Numbered from the stretch's first letter, positions 9,807 through 19,623 are shown. The stretch: DNA of 64,000 bases from an uncultured Draconibacterium sp. (GCF_963676735.1 NZ_OY781464.1:3505001-3569000), one strand, 5' to 3'. Numbers and translations are program-made. Notes: generated from the sequence alone by a model not told the origin.

Positions 9807-9851
9807 CTCCCATCAAATTAAATAGCCTGAAAACACACAGGGGCATAATTT

Positions 9852-9881
9852 TTGCTGTTGTGCCGCCGATTAATACATTTG
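9852..9881 (+). promoter_or_regulatory. Promoter of the heme-type TonB receptor gene
   Basis: TTG (9852-9854), a 19-base spacer and TACATTTG (9874-9881) match the Bacteroidota promoter pattern. The expected start of transcription (near 9888) lies downstream of the GTG at 9860 but upstream of the GTG at 9899, so it decides in favour of the later start. Confidence 0.7.
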
Positions 9882-9898
9882 CACAAAATTTTTCGGGA

Positions 9899-12301
9899 GT
9901 GAAGAGATTCTGCTTAACAATTTTATTGCTGCTATTTGTTGTTACCAACCTGCTTGCACAATCGTATGTTACGGTTATGAATGCCAAAACCGGAAATGTT
10001 ATTGAAAATGTTATTCTGGTAGCCGAAAGTTGTTTTACACAAACCGATGCCAATGGACACGCCAAACTAAATGGATTTTTACCCGACGAAAAAATACTGT
10101 TTAAACATTCTTCCTATTTAATGTACACCTCCACACGTCAGAAAATTGAACGACAAGGACGTACTGTTTTATTGGTAGAAAACCCGGTACGACTCGATGA
10201 AGTGGTTGTTTCGGTTAATCGCTGGAAACAATCTAAAACAGAAACACCCCACTCCATAAAAACCATTGATGCGGATGAAGCATTGCAATACAGTCCGCAA
10301 ACTGCGGCCGATTTGCTTGGAACAAAAAGCGGTGTTTTTATTCAAAAAAGCCAAATGGGTGGTGGTAGCCCAATGATTCGAGGTTTTGCAGCAAACAGGG
10401 TACTTTTAGTGGTTGATGGAATACGCATGAACAATGCTATATACCGAAGCGGTAATTTGCACAATGTTATTTCGGTTGATGCACAGAGCCTGCAAAACAC
10501 CGAAATTATTTTTGGACCGGGATCGGTAATATACGGAAGCGATGCCCTGGGAGGTGTAATGAGTTTTAATACGCTTGCTCCAAAACTCTCCACAAAACAA
10601 AAGCTTGAATCGTTTGGAAAAGCCTATACGCGATACTCAAGTGCTAATTTTGAAAAAACAGGGCATTTCTCATACAACCTTGGCAGCAAAAAATGGGCTT
10701 CGGTGTTTAGTGCCACTTATACCGATTTTGACAATATGCAGATGGGCACCACAGGTCCCGAAGAATATCTGCGTCCGCAATATGTATCAAATTCTACCTA
10801 CACTGGAACTGACTTAACGATTGACAACGAGAATGACCGCGAACAAGTTTATACCGGCTACCACCAATTTAATATATTGGGCAAATTACGGTTCAGGCCA
10901 AATGAAATCCTTGATTTGGAGTTAAGTGCTCAACATTCGCAAACCAGCGACATTCCCCGCTACGACAGGCTAATACAGTACAACGGCGACGAATTAAAAT
11001 ACGCCGAATGGTATTACGGGCCACAGCAATGGACACTTATTTCGGGAAGGGCACAATTTGCAAAAGACCTGCTTTTATTCGACAAAGCAAACTTACTTTT
11101 AGGCTACCAGAATTATACCGAAAGCCGCCACGATCGGAAATTAAACAACAACATCCTAAGGCACCGTACCGAGCAGGTAAAAGTGTATTCCGCTAATCTT
11201 GATTTTGGAAAGATAATCGACAAAAAAAGTGAACTATTTTATGGGTTGGAAACGTACTTAAATAAGATTGGGTCCAATGGTTTTTCCGAAGATTTAATTT
11301 CAGGTGAACAAGAAAATATTGCGTCACGCTATCCCAACGATTCAAAATATTCCAGCCTGGCAGCGTATTATTCGTTCAAATATTCTATGAGTCCGAAAGT
11401 AATTTTCCAAATGGGCTCTCGTTTTACCTATACACATCTTAAAGGAGATTTTGATACCGAATTCTATTCCTTTCCTTTTAATGGGTTTAACATGAATAAC
11501 TCGGCATTCAACGGCAATCTGGGGCTGGTATGGCACCCTACCCCCGATTGGCAGATTAACATTCATGGCTCAACCGGATTTCGGTCGCCCAATATCGATG
11601 ATGTGGCAAAAGTTTTTGATTCGGAACCCGGAACGGTTGTGGTGCCTAATCCCGACTTAAAACCAGAATACGCCCGCAACCTCGAGCTAAATATTATTCG
11701 CTCGCACCTTAATAAAGCCAAAATTGAACTAACCGGCTTTTACACCTGGCTAAAAGATGCTATGGTGCGCCGTACCTACGATGGATTGGGATACGACTCG
11801 ATTTTTTACGATGGAGAATTAAGCCGGGTAGAAGCTTTGGTAAATGCGGAATCTGCAACCATTTACGGCACAAGCATTGCTGTTGAATACCTTTTTAACA
11901 ACCAGTGGCGAACCCGAAACGACCTTACCTTTACCAAAGGTAAAGATGCGGAAGGCCTGCCCATGCGACATGTTCCTCCAACATTTGGCTCGTCGCACCT
12001 TATTTTTGAAGGGCCAAAGCTCTACCTCGATTTTTACGTGAACTACAATGGCAAATTAACTTTTGATGATCTGGCAGCCGACGAGCAGCAAAAGCCGCAT
12101 TTATATGTTCCCGACGAAAATGGAAATCCTTATTCTCCCTCGTGGTGGACAGCCAATATCAAATCAAACTATCATTTCAACACAAAACTCACACTCAGTG
12201 CCGGTATCGAAAATATCCTGAACAAAAGGTATCGTCCGTATTCTTCGGGAGTTGTATCACCGGGCCGAAATTTTATTATTTCAGCCTTATTTAAGATTTA
12301 A
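9899..12301 (+). CDS. TonB-dependent receptor, hemin/hemoglobin type
   Basis: Outer membrane ligand-gated channel energised by TonB. I place the start at GTG 9899, which gives the signal peptide VKRFCLTILLLLFVVTNLLAQ; the in-frame GTG at 9860 would precede the promoter. A short carboxypeptidase-regulatory-like domain follows the signal. Next come a TonB box region (LDEVVVSVNRWKQ) and a plug domain with GGGSPMIRGFAANRVLLVVD and GPGSVIYGSDALGG. The beta-barrel contains FRSPNIDDVAK and VPNPDLKPEYARN, close to the FRAP and NPNL boxes of heme receptors. It ends in the aromatic barrel terminus (FIISALFKI). No HmuY-like hemophore or heme ABC transporter lies next to it, so the heme assignment rests on the receptor motifs alone. 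Confidence 0.85.
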   Translation: MKRFCLTILLLLFVVTNLLAQSYVTVMNAKTGNVIENVILVAESCFTQTDANGHAKLNGFLPDEKILFKHSSYLMYTSTRQKIERQGRTVLLVENPVRLDEVVVSVNRWKQSKTETPHSIKTIDADEALQYSPQTAADLLGTKSGVFIQKSQMGGGSPMIRGFAANRVLLVVDGIRMNNAIYRSGNLHNVISVDAQSLQNTEIIFGPGSVIYGSDALGGVMSFNTLAPKLSTKQKLESFGKAYTRYSSANFEKTGHFSYNLGSKKWASVFSATYTDFDNMQMGTTGPEEYLRPQYVSNSTYTGTDLTIDNENDREQVYTGYHQFNILGKLRFRPNEILDLELSAQHSQTSDIPRYDRLIQYNGDELKYAEWYYGPQQWTLISGRAQFAKDLLLFDKANLLLGYQNYTESRHDRKLNNNILRHRTEQVKVYSANLDFGKIIDKKSELFYGLETYLNKIGSNGFSEDLISGEQENIASRYPNDSKYSSLAAYYSFKYSMSPKVIFQMGSRFTYTHLKGDFDTEFYSFPFNGFNMNNSAFNGNLGLVWHPTPDWQINIHGSTGFRSPNIDDVAKVFDSEPGTVVVPNPDLKPEYARNLELNIIRSHLNKAKIELTGFYTWLKDAMVRRTYDGLGYDSIFYDGELSRVEALVNAESATIYGTSIAVEYLFNNQWRTRNDLTFTKGKDAEGLPMRHVPPTFGSSHLIFEGPKLYLDFYVNYNGKLTFDDLAADEQQKPHLYVPDENGNPYSPSWWTANIKSNYHFNTKLTLSAGIENILNKRYRPYSSGVVSPGRNFIISALFKI

Positions 12302-12456
12302 AATCATAAGCCGGTTTTTATGACAAATACCAGCAAACAAAAGATGCGCATAACAAAATATTAACTTTCCCTGAAATAAAAACACCGAATAAATAAGACT
12401 TAGAAAACATTTTGTTTACAATTAGTCGGCATCTTGCAGGTACTAAAATTACCGCA

Positions 12457-13392
12457 ATGAAAAGACGAAATTTCTTAGGAGCACTGGGAACTTCAGCGCT
12501 CGGCTTATCAATATTATCTTGTGAAACATCTGTAAAAACCGATCAAAGTAAAGATCGTTTGTTCCGTATAGCCCACCTTACCGACATGCACATTTTCGAA
12601 TCGGAAAAAGTAGCCCGCGGAATGAAGCAGCTCTTAAAGGAAATTCATGAAATGGAAGACAAGCCGGACTTTGTTTTAAACACCGGCGACAACATTATGG
12701 ATGCCTTAAAACATTCGAAAGAAGAAGTGGAACAACAATGGAATGCCTGGACACGCTATTATAAAAACGAGTTAAAATACCCCTTATACAGCTGCATTGG
12801 CAACCACGATGTTTGGGGCTGGGGGCTAAAAGACCAGCCTATTCAAGACGATCCGCTTTTTGGAAAAGCATGGGCAATGAAGATGCTGGAACTTGAAGAA
12901 CGATTTTACGCATTCAAACACAAAGGCTGGAAATTTATTTGCCTCGACAGTCCGGCACCGGTTGAAACGGCAAGTTACACTGCCCAACTTGATAACGAAC
13001 AATTTCAATGGTTGGAAAAAGAATTGGAGCACACTGAGGCATCAATGCCAATTTGTATTGTATCGCATATTCCAATTTTGTCTGCCTCTGTTTTTTATGA
13101 TGGCGACAATGTAAAAGATGGACAATGGCAAGTTCCCGGAGCCTGGATGCACACCGACTCAAAGAAATTAAAAGAATTGTTTTACAAATACCCAAACGTG
13201 AAAGCCGCCTTAAGCGGGCACGTTCATCTGGCCGACAAAACCGAATATTTAGGAGTACACTACCATTGCAACGGTGCCGCGTGTGGTGGATGGTGGGACG
13301 GAAGTTACCAGGAATTTGGCCCGGCTTATGCCATAATCGACTTTTATGCCGATGGCTCCATCAACACCAATTTAATACAATATAAATTCTAA
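12457..13392 (+). CDS. Tat-exported lipoprotein metallophosphoesterase
   Basis: Calcineurin-like phosphoesterase predicted to sit in the periplasm as a lipoprotein. The ATG chosen gives MKRRNFLGALGTSALGLSIL followed by SCETS, a twin-arginine signal with a lipobox; the TTG 45 bases upstream would only add an unlikely prefix. Metal-site motifs are AHLTDMHIFESEK near residue 36, LNTGDNIMDA near residue 73, CIGNHDVWGWG near residue 114, CIVSHIPILS near residue 205 and ALSGHVHLAD near residue 255. The family includes cyclic-nucleotide and phosphomonoester phosphatases, and the substrate cannot be read from sequence. It precedes a SusC/SusD pair and a PHP phosphodiesterase on the same strand, although a hairpin separates it from susC. 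I infer cooperation in phosphoester scavenging. Confidence 0.85.
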   Translation: MKRRNFLGALGTSALGLSILSCETSVKTDQSKDRLFRIAHLTDMHIFESEKVARGMKQLLKEIHEMEDKPDFVLNTGDNIMDALKHSKEEVEQQWNAWTRYYKNELKYPLYSCIGNHDVWGWGLKDQPIQDDPLFGKAWAMKMLELEERFYAFKHKGWKFICLDSPAPVETASYTAQLDNEQFQWLEKELEHTEASMPICIVSHIPILSASVFYDGDNVKDGQWQVPGAWMHTDSKKLKELFYKYPNVKAALSGHVHLADKTEYLGVHYHCNGAACGGWWDGSYQEFGPAYAIIDFYADGSINTNLIQYKF

Positions 13393-13438
13393 ATGCAACT
13401 AATTCTCAGTCAAATAATGAACACCGGATAATCATTTA

Positions 13439-13465
13439 AAGCTCCTGATTTCTTTCTCGGAGCTT
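13439..13465 (+). terminator. Possible terminator after the phosphoesterase gene
   Basis: AAGCTCC and GGAGCTT form a 7-bp stem around a 13-base T-rich loop, 46 bases after the stop. There is no long T tract, so termination strength is uncertain. Confidence 0.45.
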
Positions 13466-13593
13466 ATTACCAAAACATCATAAAGCACTGTTTTTCTAAT
13501 TATTGACTTACTCCAATAAGTTAAAATGGGATTGCTATGATTAAAAATCACATAAAAAACGAAGTAGAGTATTAAAACAAAATTTACTTATCT

Positions 13594-16500
13594 ATGAAAC
13601 ACTTTATTGTAACTATTGGATTTCTGCTTATGGGCTTAGTCCTTTTTGCTCAAAAGAAAGAAATCACGGGGAAAATTACTGAAACCAACGGCGTTTCATT
13701 ACCCGGAGTAACTATTATGGAAAAAGGAACTTCGAACGGAACAGTTTCCAACTCTGAAGGGAATTACCGTATTGAAGTCGGAGAAAATGCAACGCTTCAA
13801 TTTTCGTTCATTGGCTACTCTGCAAAGGAAGTTCCGGTTGCAGGCAAGTTAGTTGTGAATGTTGAATTGAAAGAAGACCTACAGGAAATTGACGAAGTAA
13901 TTGTAACCGCACTGGGGATTAGCCAGGAGAAAAAAGCATTGGGTTACGCCACCCAGGAAGTTAAATCGGAAACAATTACAAGCGTTAATGCACCCAACAT
14001 GGGAAACATGCTGAGCGGACAGGTTGCCGGTTTAACGGTTGACACAAAAACAGGAATTTTCCAAAGCCCTGATTTCCAACTACGCGGAAAAGCACCGCTA
14101 ATTGTCATTGACGAAGTGCCCGTTGAAACCGACTTTTTTGATGTTTCCTCAGCTGACATTGAAAACATTGTTGTACTGAAAGGCCCAACCGCCTCATCGC
14201 TTTACGGATCGAGAGGTAGAAACGGAGCCATTCTAATTACAACTAAAAAAGCAGCACGCGAAGGACTGAATATAACCGTTTCGAACAGCACCATGATTTC
14301 GGCCGGTTACACTGTTTTTCCTGAAACGCAAACCGAATACGGAAACGGATCGAATGGCCAGTACGAGTTCTGGGACGGACAAGACGGCGGAATCTCAGAT
14401 GGTGATATGATTTGGGGGCCTAAATTTTCAGACAACCTTGAAATTCCGCAATGGAACAGCCCGATATACGATAATGTTACCGGAGAAACAATTCCTTGGT
14501 GGGGCGATGTTTCCGGTACACAGTACGACGACAAATCGCGTTACTCACGTGTACCAATTCCGTGGGAATACCACAACAACCTGAAAGATTTTATGAGCAC
14601 CGGAGTTGTATCAACCACCAACTTTTCAATTGCCTCAAAAAACGAAAAAGCTTCTACACGCTTTTCAGGTTTCTACCAATCGGAAAAAGGCCGCGTTCCT
14701 AACTCAAAGCTCAAAACCGGCGGAATGACCTTTAACGGCTTGTACAAGCTTACTTCAAACCTTTCTGTTGATGCTAAGTTAGCGTACAACAAAGTTTATT
14801 CACCTAACTATCCGCGCTACGGCTACGGACCACGTAACCACATGTATACCATTCTTATTTGGATGGGTGATGATGTTAACGGACAGGACCTGAAAGAACA
14901 CATGTATATTCCGGGACAAGAAGGTTACCGCCAGGCAAACTTCAACTACGCCTGGTACAACAACGTATATTTTGCTGCCAACGAACTAAACCAAAAACAC
15001 GACCGCAACACTGTTAACGGCCAGGTAAAATTGAAGTGGGATATTACTGAGGATCTTAGTTTGCAAGGAAGAAGTTCTGCAGTATTAAAACACACTTTTG
15101 AAGACCGCCAAAGTCCAAAATCGTATCTTAACTACGGCGATCCGCGCGAAGGTGATTACAAAACTTGGAACACCGACCAGTTGAATGTTGATAATGACAT
15201 TTTACTTTCTTATAAAAAAGATTTCTCAGAGAAATTCGGGTTAAGTGCCAATGCCGGAGCGTCAATGTTTTACAAAAAATACCAGCAGGAATACAATGCT
15301 ACCGATGGTTTGGTAGTTCCATGGGTATACAGCTTGAATAACTCGCTGGGCAATGTAAAAGCATCAACCAATTATCAGGAGCGCGAAATCCGCAGTGTTT
15401 TCGGAACATTGTCAGTTGATATGCTTGATGCATTTTTCCTCACGGTTACCGCTCGTAACGACTGGTCTTCAACGCTGCCAACTTCAAACAATTCGTATTT
15501 CTACCCTTCGGTATCGTTGAGTACCCTGGTCTCAAACCTGGTGGAATTACCTGCGGCAGTTGATTATCTAAAACTGTATGGTTCGTGGGCCGAAGTATCG
15601 AGCGATTTAAGTCCTTACCAAATCTCGTCGTACTACAGTAACAGCGGTATGTACAACGGAAACTCACGCGTGAGCTACCCGGGAACCATTGTTAACCCGA
15701 ACATCAAACCGGAAAAATCAACTTCGTTCGAGCTGGGCCTTTCATCGGTATTCATGAAAAACCGATTGAGTTTTGATTTTACCTACTACAATATTGTTGA
15801 CGAAAACCAGATTATTGACCTTAGCATTTCTGATGCAAGTGGTTTTGCATCGCGCAAAGTAAATGGCAACCAATACACAACCAATGGTTTTGAGGTGATG
15901 CTGAGTGCCAACCCGGTGCGAAAAAGCAATTTCCGTTGGGATGTTGGCTTTAACTGGACAACAAGCATTAAAAAACTTACAGAGATTTATGGTGGTGCCA
16001 ACAAATATGGTAATTACTCGCTTGACGAACGCGTTGATAATTTCTACGGAACAGGCTGGATGAAAACAGCCGATGGTCAGCTTATCGTATCGGAAGAAAC
16101 CGGATTACCATCAAAAGATCCAAACCCGCAAATGTTAGGACACAGAGATCCGAACTGGAAGTTTGGTTTGCAAAACCATTTTAAATACGGAAAACTTTCG
16201 CTTGATGTTGATATCGACGGATCGTTTGGCGGTGTAATGTGGTCGAGAACAGTTGAGAAAATGTGGTGGGGAGGAAAACATCCAAACTCAGTTGAATTCC
16301 GCGATGCGGAATATGCAGCCGGTCACCCGGTTTATATTCCCGATGCTGTAAACGTTGTTAGCGGCGAATTAACTACCGATACCGATGGAAATGTAATTTC
16401 GGACACCCGCCAATATAAAACCAATACTACTGCGCTGAGCTGGCAAACCTGGAGCCAAAACTACCCCTACCGCGCTTATGTAACACAAGACGAAAGCGAA

Positions 16501-16737
16501 AAATTTGCCAACGTTTTCGACCGTAGTTTTGTGAAATTACGCAAAGTGTCGTTCACTTACGATCTAACCAATCTTGTAAATGTAAATGCGTTCAAAAAAA
16601 TTGAAGCATCTGCCTATGGATACAACCTGGCCATGTGGAAAAAAGCGGACATAATCGATCCTGACTTTGGTAACGACGACAACCTCCAGGATCCGTCATC
16701 ACGCTACATTGGTTTAGGATTAACCGTAACATTCTAA
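13594..16737 (+). CDS. SusC/RagA family TonB-linked outer membrane protein
   Basis: Outer membrane import channel of the SusC class, working with the SusD-like lipoprotein encoded 32 bases downstream. It has 1,047 residues, typical for the family. The signal peptide is MKHFIVTIGFLLMGLVLFAQ. A CarboxypepD_reg-like domain follows (ITGKITETNGVSLPGVTI to QFSFIGYSAKEV). The TonB box region is IDEVIVTALGISQEKKALGYA, and the plug holds APLIVIDEVPVETDFFDV and KGPTASSLYGSRGRNGAI. The barrel ends in the usual aromatic strand (GLGLTVTF). There is no N-terminal STN domain and no sigma/anti-sigma pair nearby, so control is not of the trans-envelope signalling type. Linked genes encode phosphoesterases rather than glycosidases, suggesting a phosphorylated organic ligand. 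Confidence 0.93.
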   Translation: MKHFIVTIGFLLMGLVLFAQKKEITGKITETNGVSLPGVTIMEKGTSNGTVSNSEGNYRIEVGENATLQFSFIGYSAKEVPVAGKLVVNVELKEDLQEIDEVIVTALGISQEKKALGYATQEVKSETITSVNAPNMGNMLSGQVAGLTVDTKTGIFQSPDFQLRGKAPLIVIDEVPVETDFFDVSSADIENIVVLKGPTASSLYGSRGRNGAILITTKKAAREGLNITVSNSTMISAGYTVFPETQTEYGNGSNGQYEFWDGQDGGISDGDMIWGPKFSDNLEIPQWNSPIYDNVTGETIPWWGDVSGTQYDDKSRYSRVPIPWEYHNNLKDFMSTGVVSTTNFSIASKNEKASTRFSGFYQSEKGRVPNSKLKTGGMTFNGLYKLTSNLSVDAKLAYNKVYSPNYPRYGYGPRNHMYTILIWMGDDVNGQDLKEHMYIPGQEGYRQANFNYAWYNNVYFAANELNQKHDRNTVNGQVKLKWDITEDLSLQGRSSAVLKHTFEDRQSPKSYLNYGDPREGDYKTWNTDQLNVDNDILLSYKKDFSEKFGLSANAGASMFYKKYQQEYNATDGLVVPWVYSLNNSLGNVKASTNYQEREIRSVFGTLSVDMLDAFFLTVTARNDWSSTLPTSNNSYFYPSVSLSTLVSNLVELPAAVDYLKLYGSWAEVSSDLSPYQISSYYSNSGMYNGNSRVSYPGTIVNPNIKPEKSTSFELGLSSVFMKNRLSFDFTYYNIVDENQIIDLSISDASGFASRKVNGNQYTTNGFEVMLSANPVRKSNFRWDVGFNWTTSIKKLTEIYGGANKYGNYSLDERVDNFYGTGWMKTADGQLIVSEETGLPSKDPNPQMLGHRDPNWKFGLQNHFKYGKLSLDVDIDGSFGGVMWSRTVEKMWWGGKHPNSVEFRDAEYAAGHPVYIPDAVNVVSGELTTDTDGNVISDTRQYKTNTTALSWQTWSQNYPYRAYVTQDESEKFANVFDRSFVKLRKVSFTYDLTNLVNVNAFKKIEASAYGYNLAMWKKADIIDPDFGNDDNLQDPSSRYIGLGLTVTF

Positions 16738-16769
16738 ATAAACATATCAACGATTAAAATTTAAAACAG

Positions 16770-18248
16770 ATGAAAAAATATATTTTATCAGCACTATTTT
16801 TTGTTTGGATATTTAGTTCTTGTAGCGATTTGGAGGAACTAAATGAAAACCCGAACAATGTACCTGAAACGCACCCTCAGCTTCTGCTAACCGACATTGA
16901 ATGGAATGCTTTCCAGGTGGAAGGAGTGAGCCCGATGTTTGCCTCGCGAATGGTGGTTCAAACCGATGGAGAGAATGCCAACCAGTATTACAACTGGACA
17001 CGTGCCGGTTTTGATGATTACGCGCAGCTGCGAAACGTTACCAAAATGATGGAAGAAGCTGAGCGCATTGAAAATTCAACTTACATTGCACTGGGCAAAT
17101 TTTTCCGCGCATACTACTTTTATAATCTTACACTAACTTTTGGCGATGTTCCCTACTCTGATGCCTTAAAAGGTGAAACCGACGAAATTTATGCCCCGGC
17201 TTACGATTCGCAAAAAGACATTTTTAAAGGTATTTTGCAGGAACTGGAAGATGCAGACGCGTTGCTGGCAAACAACAACAGCATTATTGCTGGCGATATT
17301 ATTTACAACGGAAGCACAAGTAAATGGCGCAAATGCATCAACTCGTTTCGTTTAAAAGTGTTGATTACGCTATCAGAGAAAGAAGAAGATACCGACTTGA
17401 ACGTAAAAAATACATTTGCAAGCATTTATAAAAATGCTCCGTTAATTGAATCGAATGCCGACAATGGACAGTTGGTTTTTATCGATGAGTTTGGCAGTCG
17501 TTATACCGAATACAATAGCAGTAGTTATGGCTCGGCACGATACATGGACTCAACTTTTGTTAAACGTCTTCAGGATTTAAACGATCCCCGTTTGTTTGTT
17601 TTTTGCGGACAAACACGTAACGCAAAAGAGGCAGGTTTGGCCATTAACGATTTTTCAGCTTACGAAGGTGGCGATCCAATTGCCCCATACAACGATGTAA
17701 ACTTGAAAGCAGCTGCAGGAAAAGTATCGAAAGTAAATTTAAGGTACACTACCGATCCAACAACTGAGCCTCACGTATTTCTGGGATATTCAGAATTGCA
17801 GCTAATTCTTGCAGAAGCAAGTGTTCGTGGATGGATTAGCTCTTCGGCGCAAGAACATTACGAAAATGCGGTAATAGCATCGTTCGATTTCTACAATACA
17901 AATGCCGCCGAATATGCCGAATATGTAAACGCTACATCGGCAGATGAATATTTACAGGGCGAATTGATTGACTTTGCAAATGCCGGATCGAAACAAGAGA
18001 AATTGCATTTAATAATGCTACAAAAATATATTCCTTCGTTTTTACAAGGCGGATGGAGAATGTACTTTGACCATTTACGCACTGGTTACCCGGCATTTAG
18101 AATTGAGGGTACAAACACGCCTCCACTGCGATGGATGTACCCAACCAGCGAATACCAACAAAACAGCGAAAATGTAAGCTCTGCCATTTCTGCCCAGTTT
18201 GGTGAAGGCAACGACAGAATTAGAGAAACAACCTGGTGGTTAAAATAG
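16770..18248 (+). CDS. SusD/RagB family nutrient-binding outer membrane lipoprotein
   Basis: Lid-like ligand-binding lipoprotein paired with the preceding SusC-like channel. Of 492 residues, the first ~19 are a lipoprotein signal (MKKYILSALFFVWIFSSC, with Cys18 as the lipidation site). The mature start DLEELNENPNNVPETHPQLL is typical of the SusD-like_2 class. TPR-like helical segments follow, including LGKFFRAYYFYNLTLTFGDV near residue 110 and GYSELQLILAEASVRGW near residue 345. The gap to susC is 32 bases with no hairpin, so they form one transcription unit. A hairpin follows the stop before the PHP phosphodiesterase gene. No glycan-specific motif can be named, and the substrate is inferred only from the neighbours. 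Confidence 0.93.
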   Translation: MKKYILSALFFVWIFSSCSDLEELNENPNNVPETHPQLLLTDIEWNAFQVEGVSPMFASRMVVQTDGENANQYYNWTRAGFDDYAQLRNVTKMMEEAERIENSTYIALGKFFRAYYFYNLTLTFGDVPYSDALKGETDEIYAPAYDSQKDIFKGILQELEDADALLANNNSIIAGDIIYNGSTSKWRKCINSFRLKVLITLSEKEEDTDLNVKNTFASIYKNAPLIESNADNGQLVFIDEFGSRYTEYNSSSYGSARYMDSTFVKRLQDLNDPRLFVFCGQTRNAKEAGLAINDFSAYEGGDPIAPYNDVNLKAAAGKVSKVNLRYTTDPTTEPHVFLGYSELQLILAEASVRGWISSSAQEHYENAVIASFDFYNTNAAEYAEYVNATSADEYLQGELIDFANAGSKQEKLHLIMLQKYIPSFLQGGWRMYFDHLRTGYPAFRIEGTNTPPLRWMYPTSEYQQNSENVSSAISAQFGEGNDRIRETTWWLK

Positions 18249-18278
18249 CACTTACTCTTTTTTCATAGAACATATTTT

Positions 18279-18308
18279 AAAGGTCTGCATCTTTTTTTGC
18301 AGGCCTTT
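18279..18308 (+). terminator. Hairpin after the susD-like gene
   Basis: AAAGGTCTGCA pairs with TGCAGGCCTTT (one wobble) around a T-rich 8-base loop, 30 bases after the stop. It lacks a good T tract after the stem, so it may be a leaky terminator or a processing or stability element between susD and the PHP gene. Confidence 0.55.
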
Positions 18309-18345
18309 ATATGCTTATATTTAAAAACTTATACACTTAAATCAG

Positions 18346-19428
18346 ATGAAAACAAAAATCGTAACAACAATTTTCCTACTGATGGGCATTTCAGTTTTTG
18401 CCCAAAACGTAAATAACATTCAAATGCCCGAACTATTGAACAACAATTCTCGCAAGACAATAAACTTACCCAATATTTTAGGCTACCAAACCCTAAAGTG
18501 CGATTTCCACATGCACACCGTTTTTTCCGATGGAATTGTGTGGCCAACTGTTCGGGTTGACGAAGCATGGAACGAAGGCCTTGATGCCATTGCAATTACC
18601 GATCATATCGAGCGCAATCCATCAAAACAAGATGTTGGAGGAGACGATAATTCATCGTATGAGATTGCTTTGCCACACGCTCAGCAAAAAAACATTATTC
18701 TTATTCATGCAGGTGAAATTACACGCAGTATGCCCCCTGGTCATTTTAATGCATTGTTTCTGAAAAATACACAGGCCGTTGACACCGACAACTGGCGCGA
18801 TGCTTTTGCTGAAGCCCAAAAACAAGGCGCTTATCTTATCTGGAATCATCCGGGATGGAAAGCTCAACAACCCGATACTTGCCTTTGGTGGGACGAACAT
18901 TCCGAACTTTTTGAAAAAGGAATGTTAAATGCCATCGAGGTTTTTAACGAAAAAGAATGGTACCCCATTGCGCTTGACTGGTGTATGAACAAAAACATTG
19001 CACCACATGCAGCTTCTGATATACACGGAATAAATTCGGAAATGTATAATCTTGAAGATTACCACCGCCCTATGACCTTGGTGTTGGCCAAAGAACGCAA
19101 CCTTGAATCCATTCGCGAAGCTTTATTTGCCAACCGTACCATTGCTTATTTTGGAAATATTCTGGCCGGGAAAGAAGAATACCTGAAAGCATTTTTTGAA
19201 GCATCTGTTGAAATTCATGCATTTAATGAAAACAACAAAGAAAAAAGCTACATCATCAAAAATGCATCAGATGTACCTTTCCAATTGTCATCGTCGAACA
19301 AAAGCTTTACCATTCCTGCAAACGGGGAAGCATTACTCGTGCTTCCAAGCAATTTCAAAAATGAATTCGAGATAAAAAACTTATATATTAAAGGAACTGA
19401 AAATCTGCAGGTTTCATTAAATCTCTAA
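18346..19428 (+). CDS. Periplasmic PHP-domain phosphodiesterase (Sb-PDE-like)
   Basis: PHP-fold metal-dependent phosphoesterase, exported by the signal peptide MKTKIVTTIFLLMGISVFAQ. It has 360 residues. The PHP metal-site motifs are in order: KCDFHMHTVFSDG near residue 50, AIAITDHIE near residue 83, LIHAGEITR near residue 123, WNHPGW near residue 166 and HAASDIHGINSEM near residue 222. The last ~90 residues form a small beta-rich tail without a known motif. It resembles the PHP-type phosphodiesterases related to Sb-PDE of Sphingobium, a known diester-cleaving family. That assignment is from memory of the motif pattern. Together with the SusC/SusD pair and the upstream phosphoesterase it suggests stepwise removal of phosphate from an imported or captured diester. 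Confidence 0.85.
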   Translation: MKTKIVTTIFLLMGISVFAQNVNNIQMPELLNNNSRKTINLPNILGYQTLKCDFHMHTVFSDGIVWPTVRVDEAWNEGLDAIAITDHIERNPSKQDVGGDDNSSYEIALPHAQQKNIILIHAGEITRSMPPGHFNALFLKNTQAVDTDNWRDAFAEAQKQGAYLIWNHPGWKAQQPDTCLWWDEHSELFEKGMLNAIEVFNEKEWYPIALDWCMNKNIAPHAASDIHGINSEMYNLEDYHRPMTLVLAKERNLESIREALFANRTIAYFGNILAGKEEYLKAFFEASVEIHAFNENNKEKSYIIKNASDVPFQLSSSNKSFTIPANGEALLVLPSNFKNEFEIKNLYIKGTENLQVSLNL

Positions 19429-19567
19429 GACTAAAAACCAGCACAAAATAATAAATAGAGGCAATCATCGTTTTTTTACTCAGAAGGCAGAAAACAATCT
19501 TACGAGAGAAGATTTTCATTTATTTAATTCGGTATTGCCTTCAAGAGGGACGCCAGGCGTCCCTCTT
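19429..19567 (+). other. Structured 3' untranslated region
   Basis: GAAGGCA (19483-19489) can pair with TGCCTTC (19536-19542), enclosing a small hairpin AATCTT/AAGATT (19496-19501 with 19509-19514). This sits directly before the terminator at 19543. No promoter of its own was seen, so it is most simply the 3' end of the PHP phosphodiesterase mRNA, possibly giving a stable 3' fragment. Confidence 0.4.
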
Positions 19568-19576
19568 CTTTTATTT
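19543..19576 (+). terminator. Strong terminator after the PHP phosphodiesterase gene
   Basis: A perfect 11-bp stem, AAGAGGGACGC/GCGTCCCTCTT, with loop CAG is followed by CTTTTATTT. It closes the phosphoester locus. Confidence 0.85.
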
Positions 19577-19623
19577 GAACCATAAAGCACAGAAACAGTT
19601 ATTTCAGGTAAGCAGTTAAAAAC

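Noticed and set aside
9860..9898. GTG start at 9860 for the heme-type receptor
   Set aside because: It overlaps the promoter -33 element and would place 13 extra residues before a clean signal peptide; GTG 9899 is preferred.
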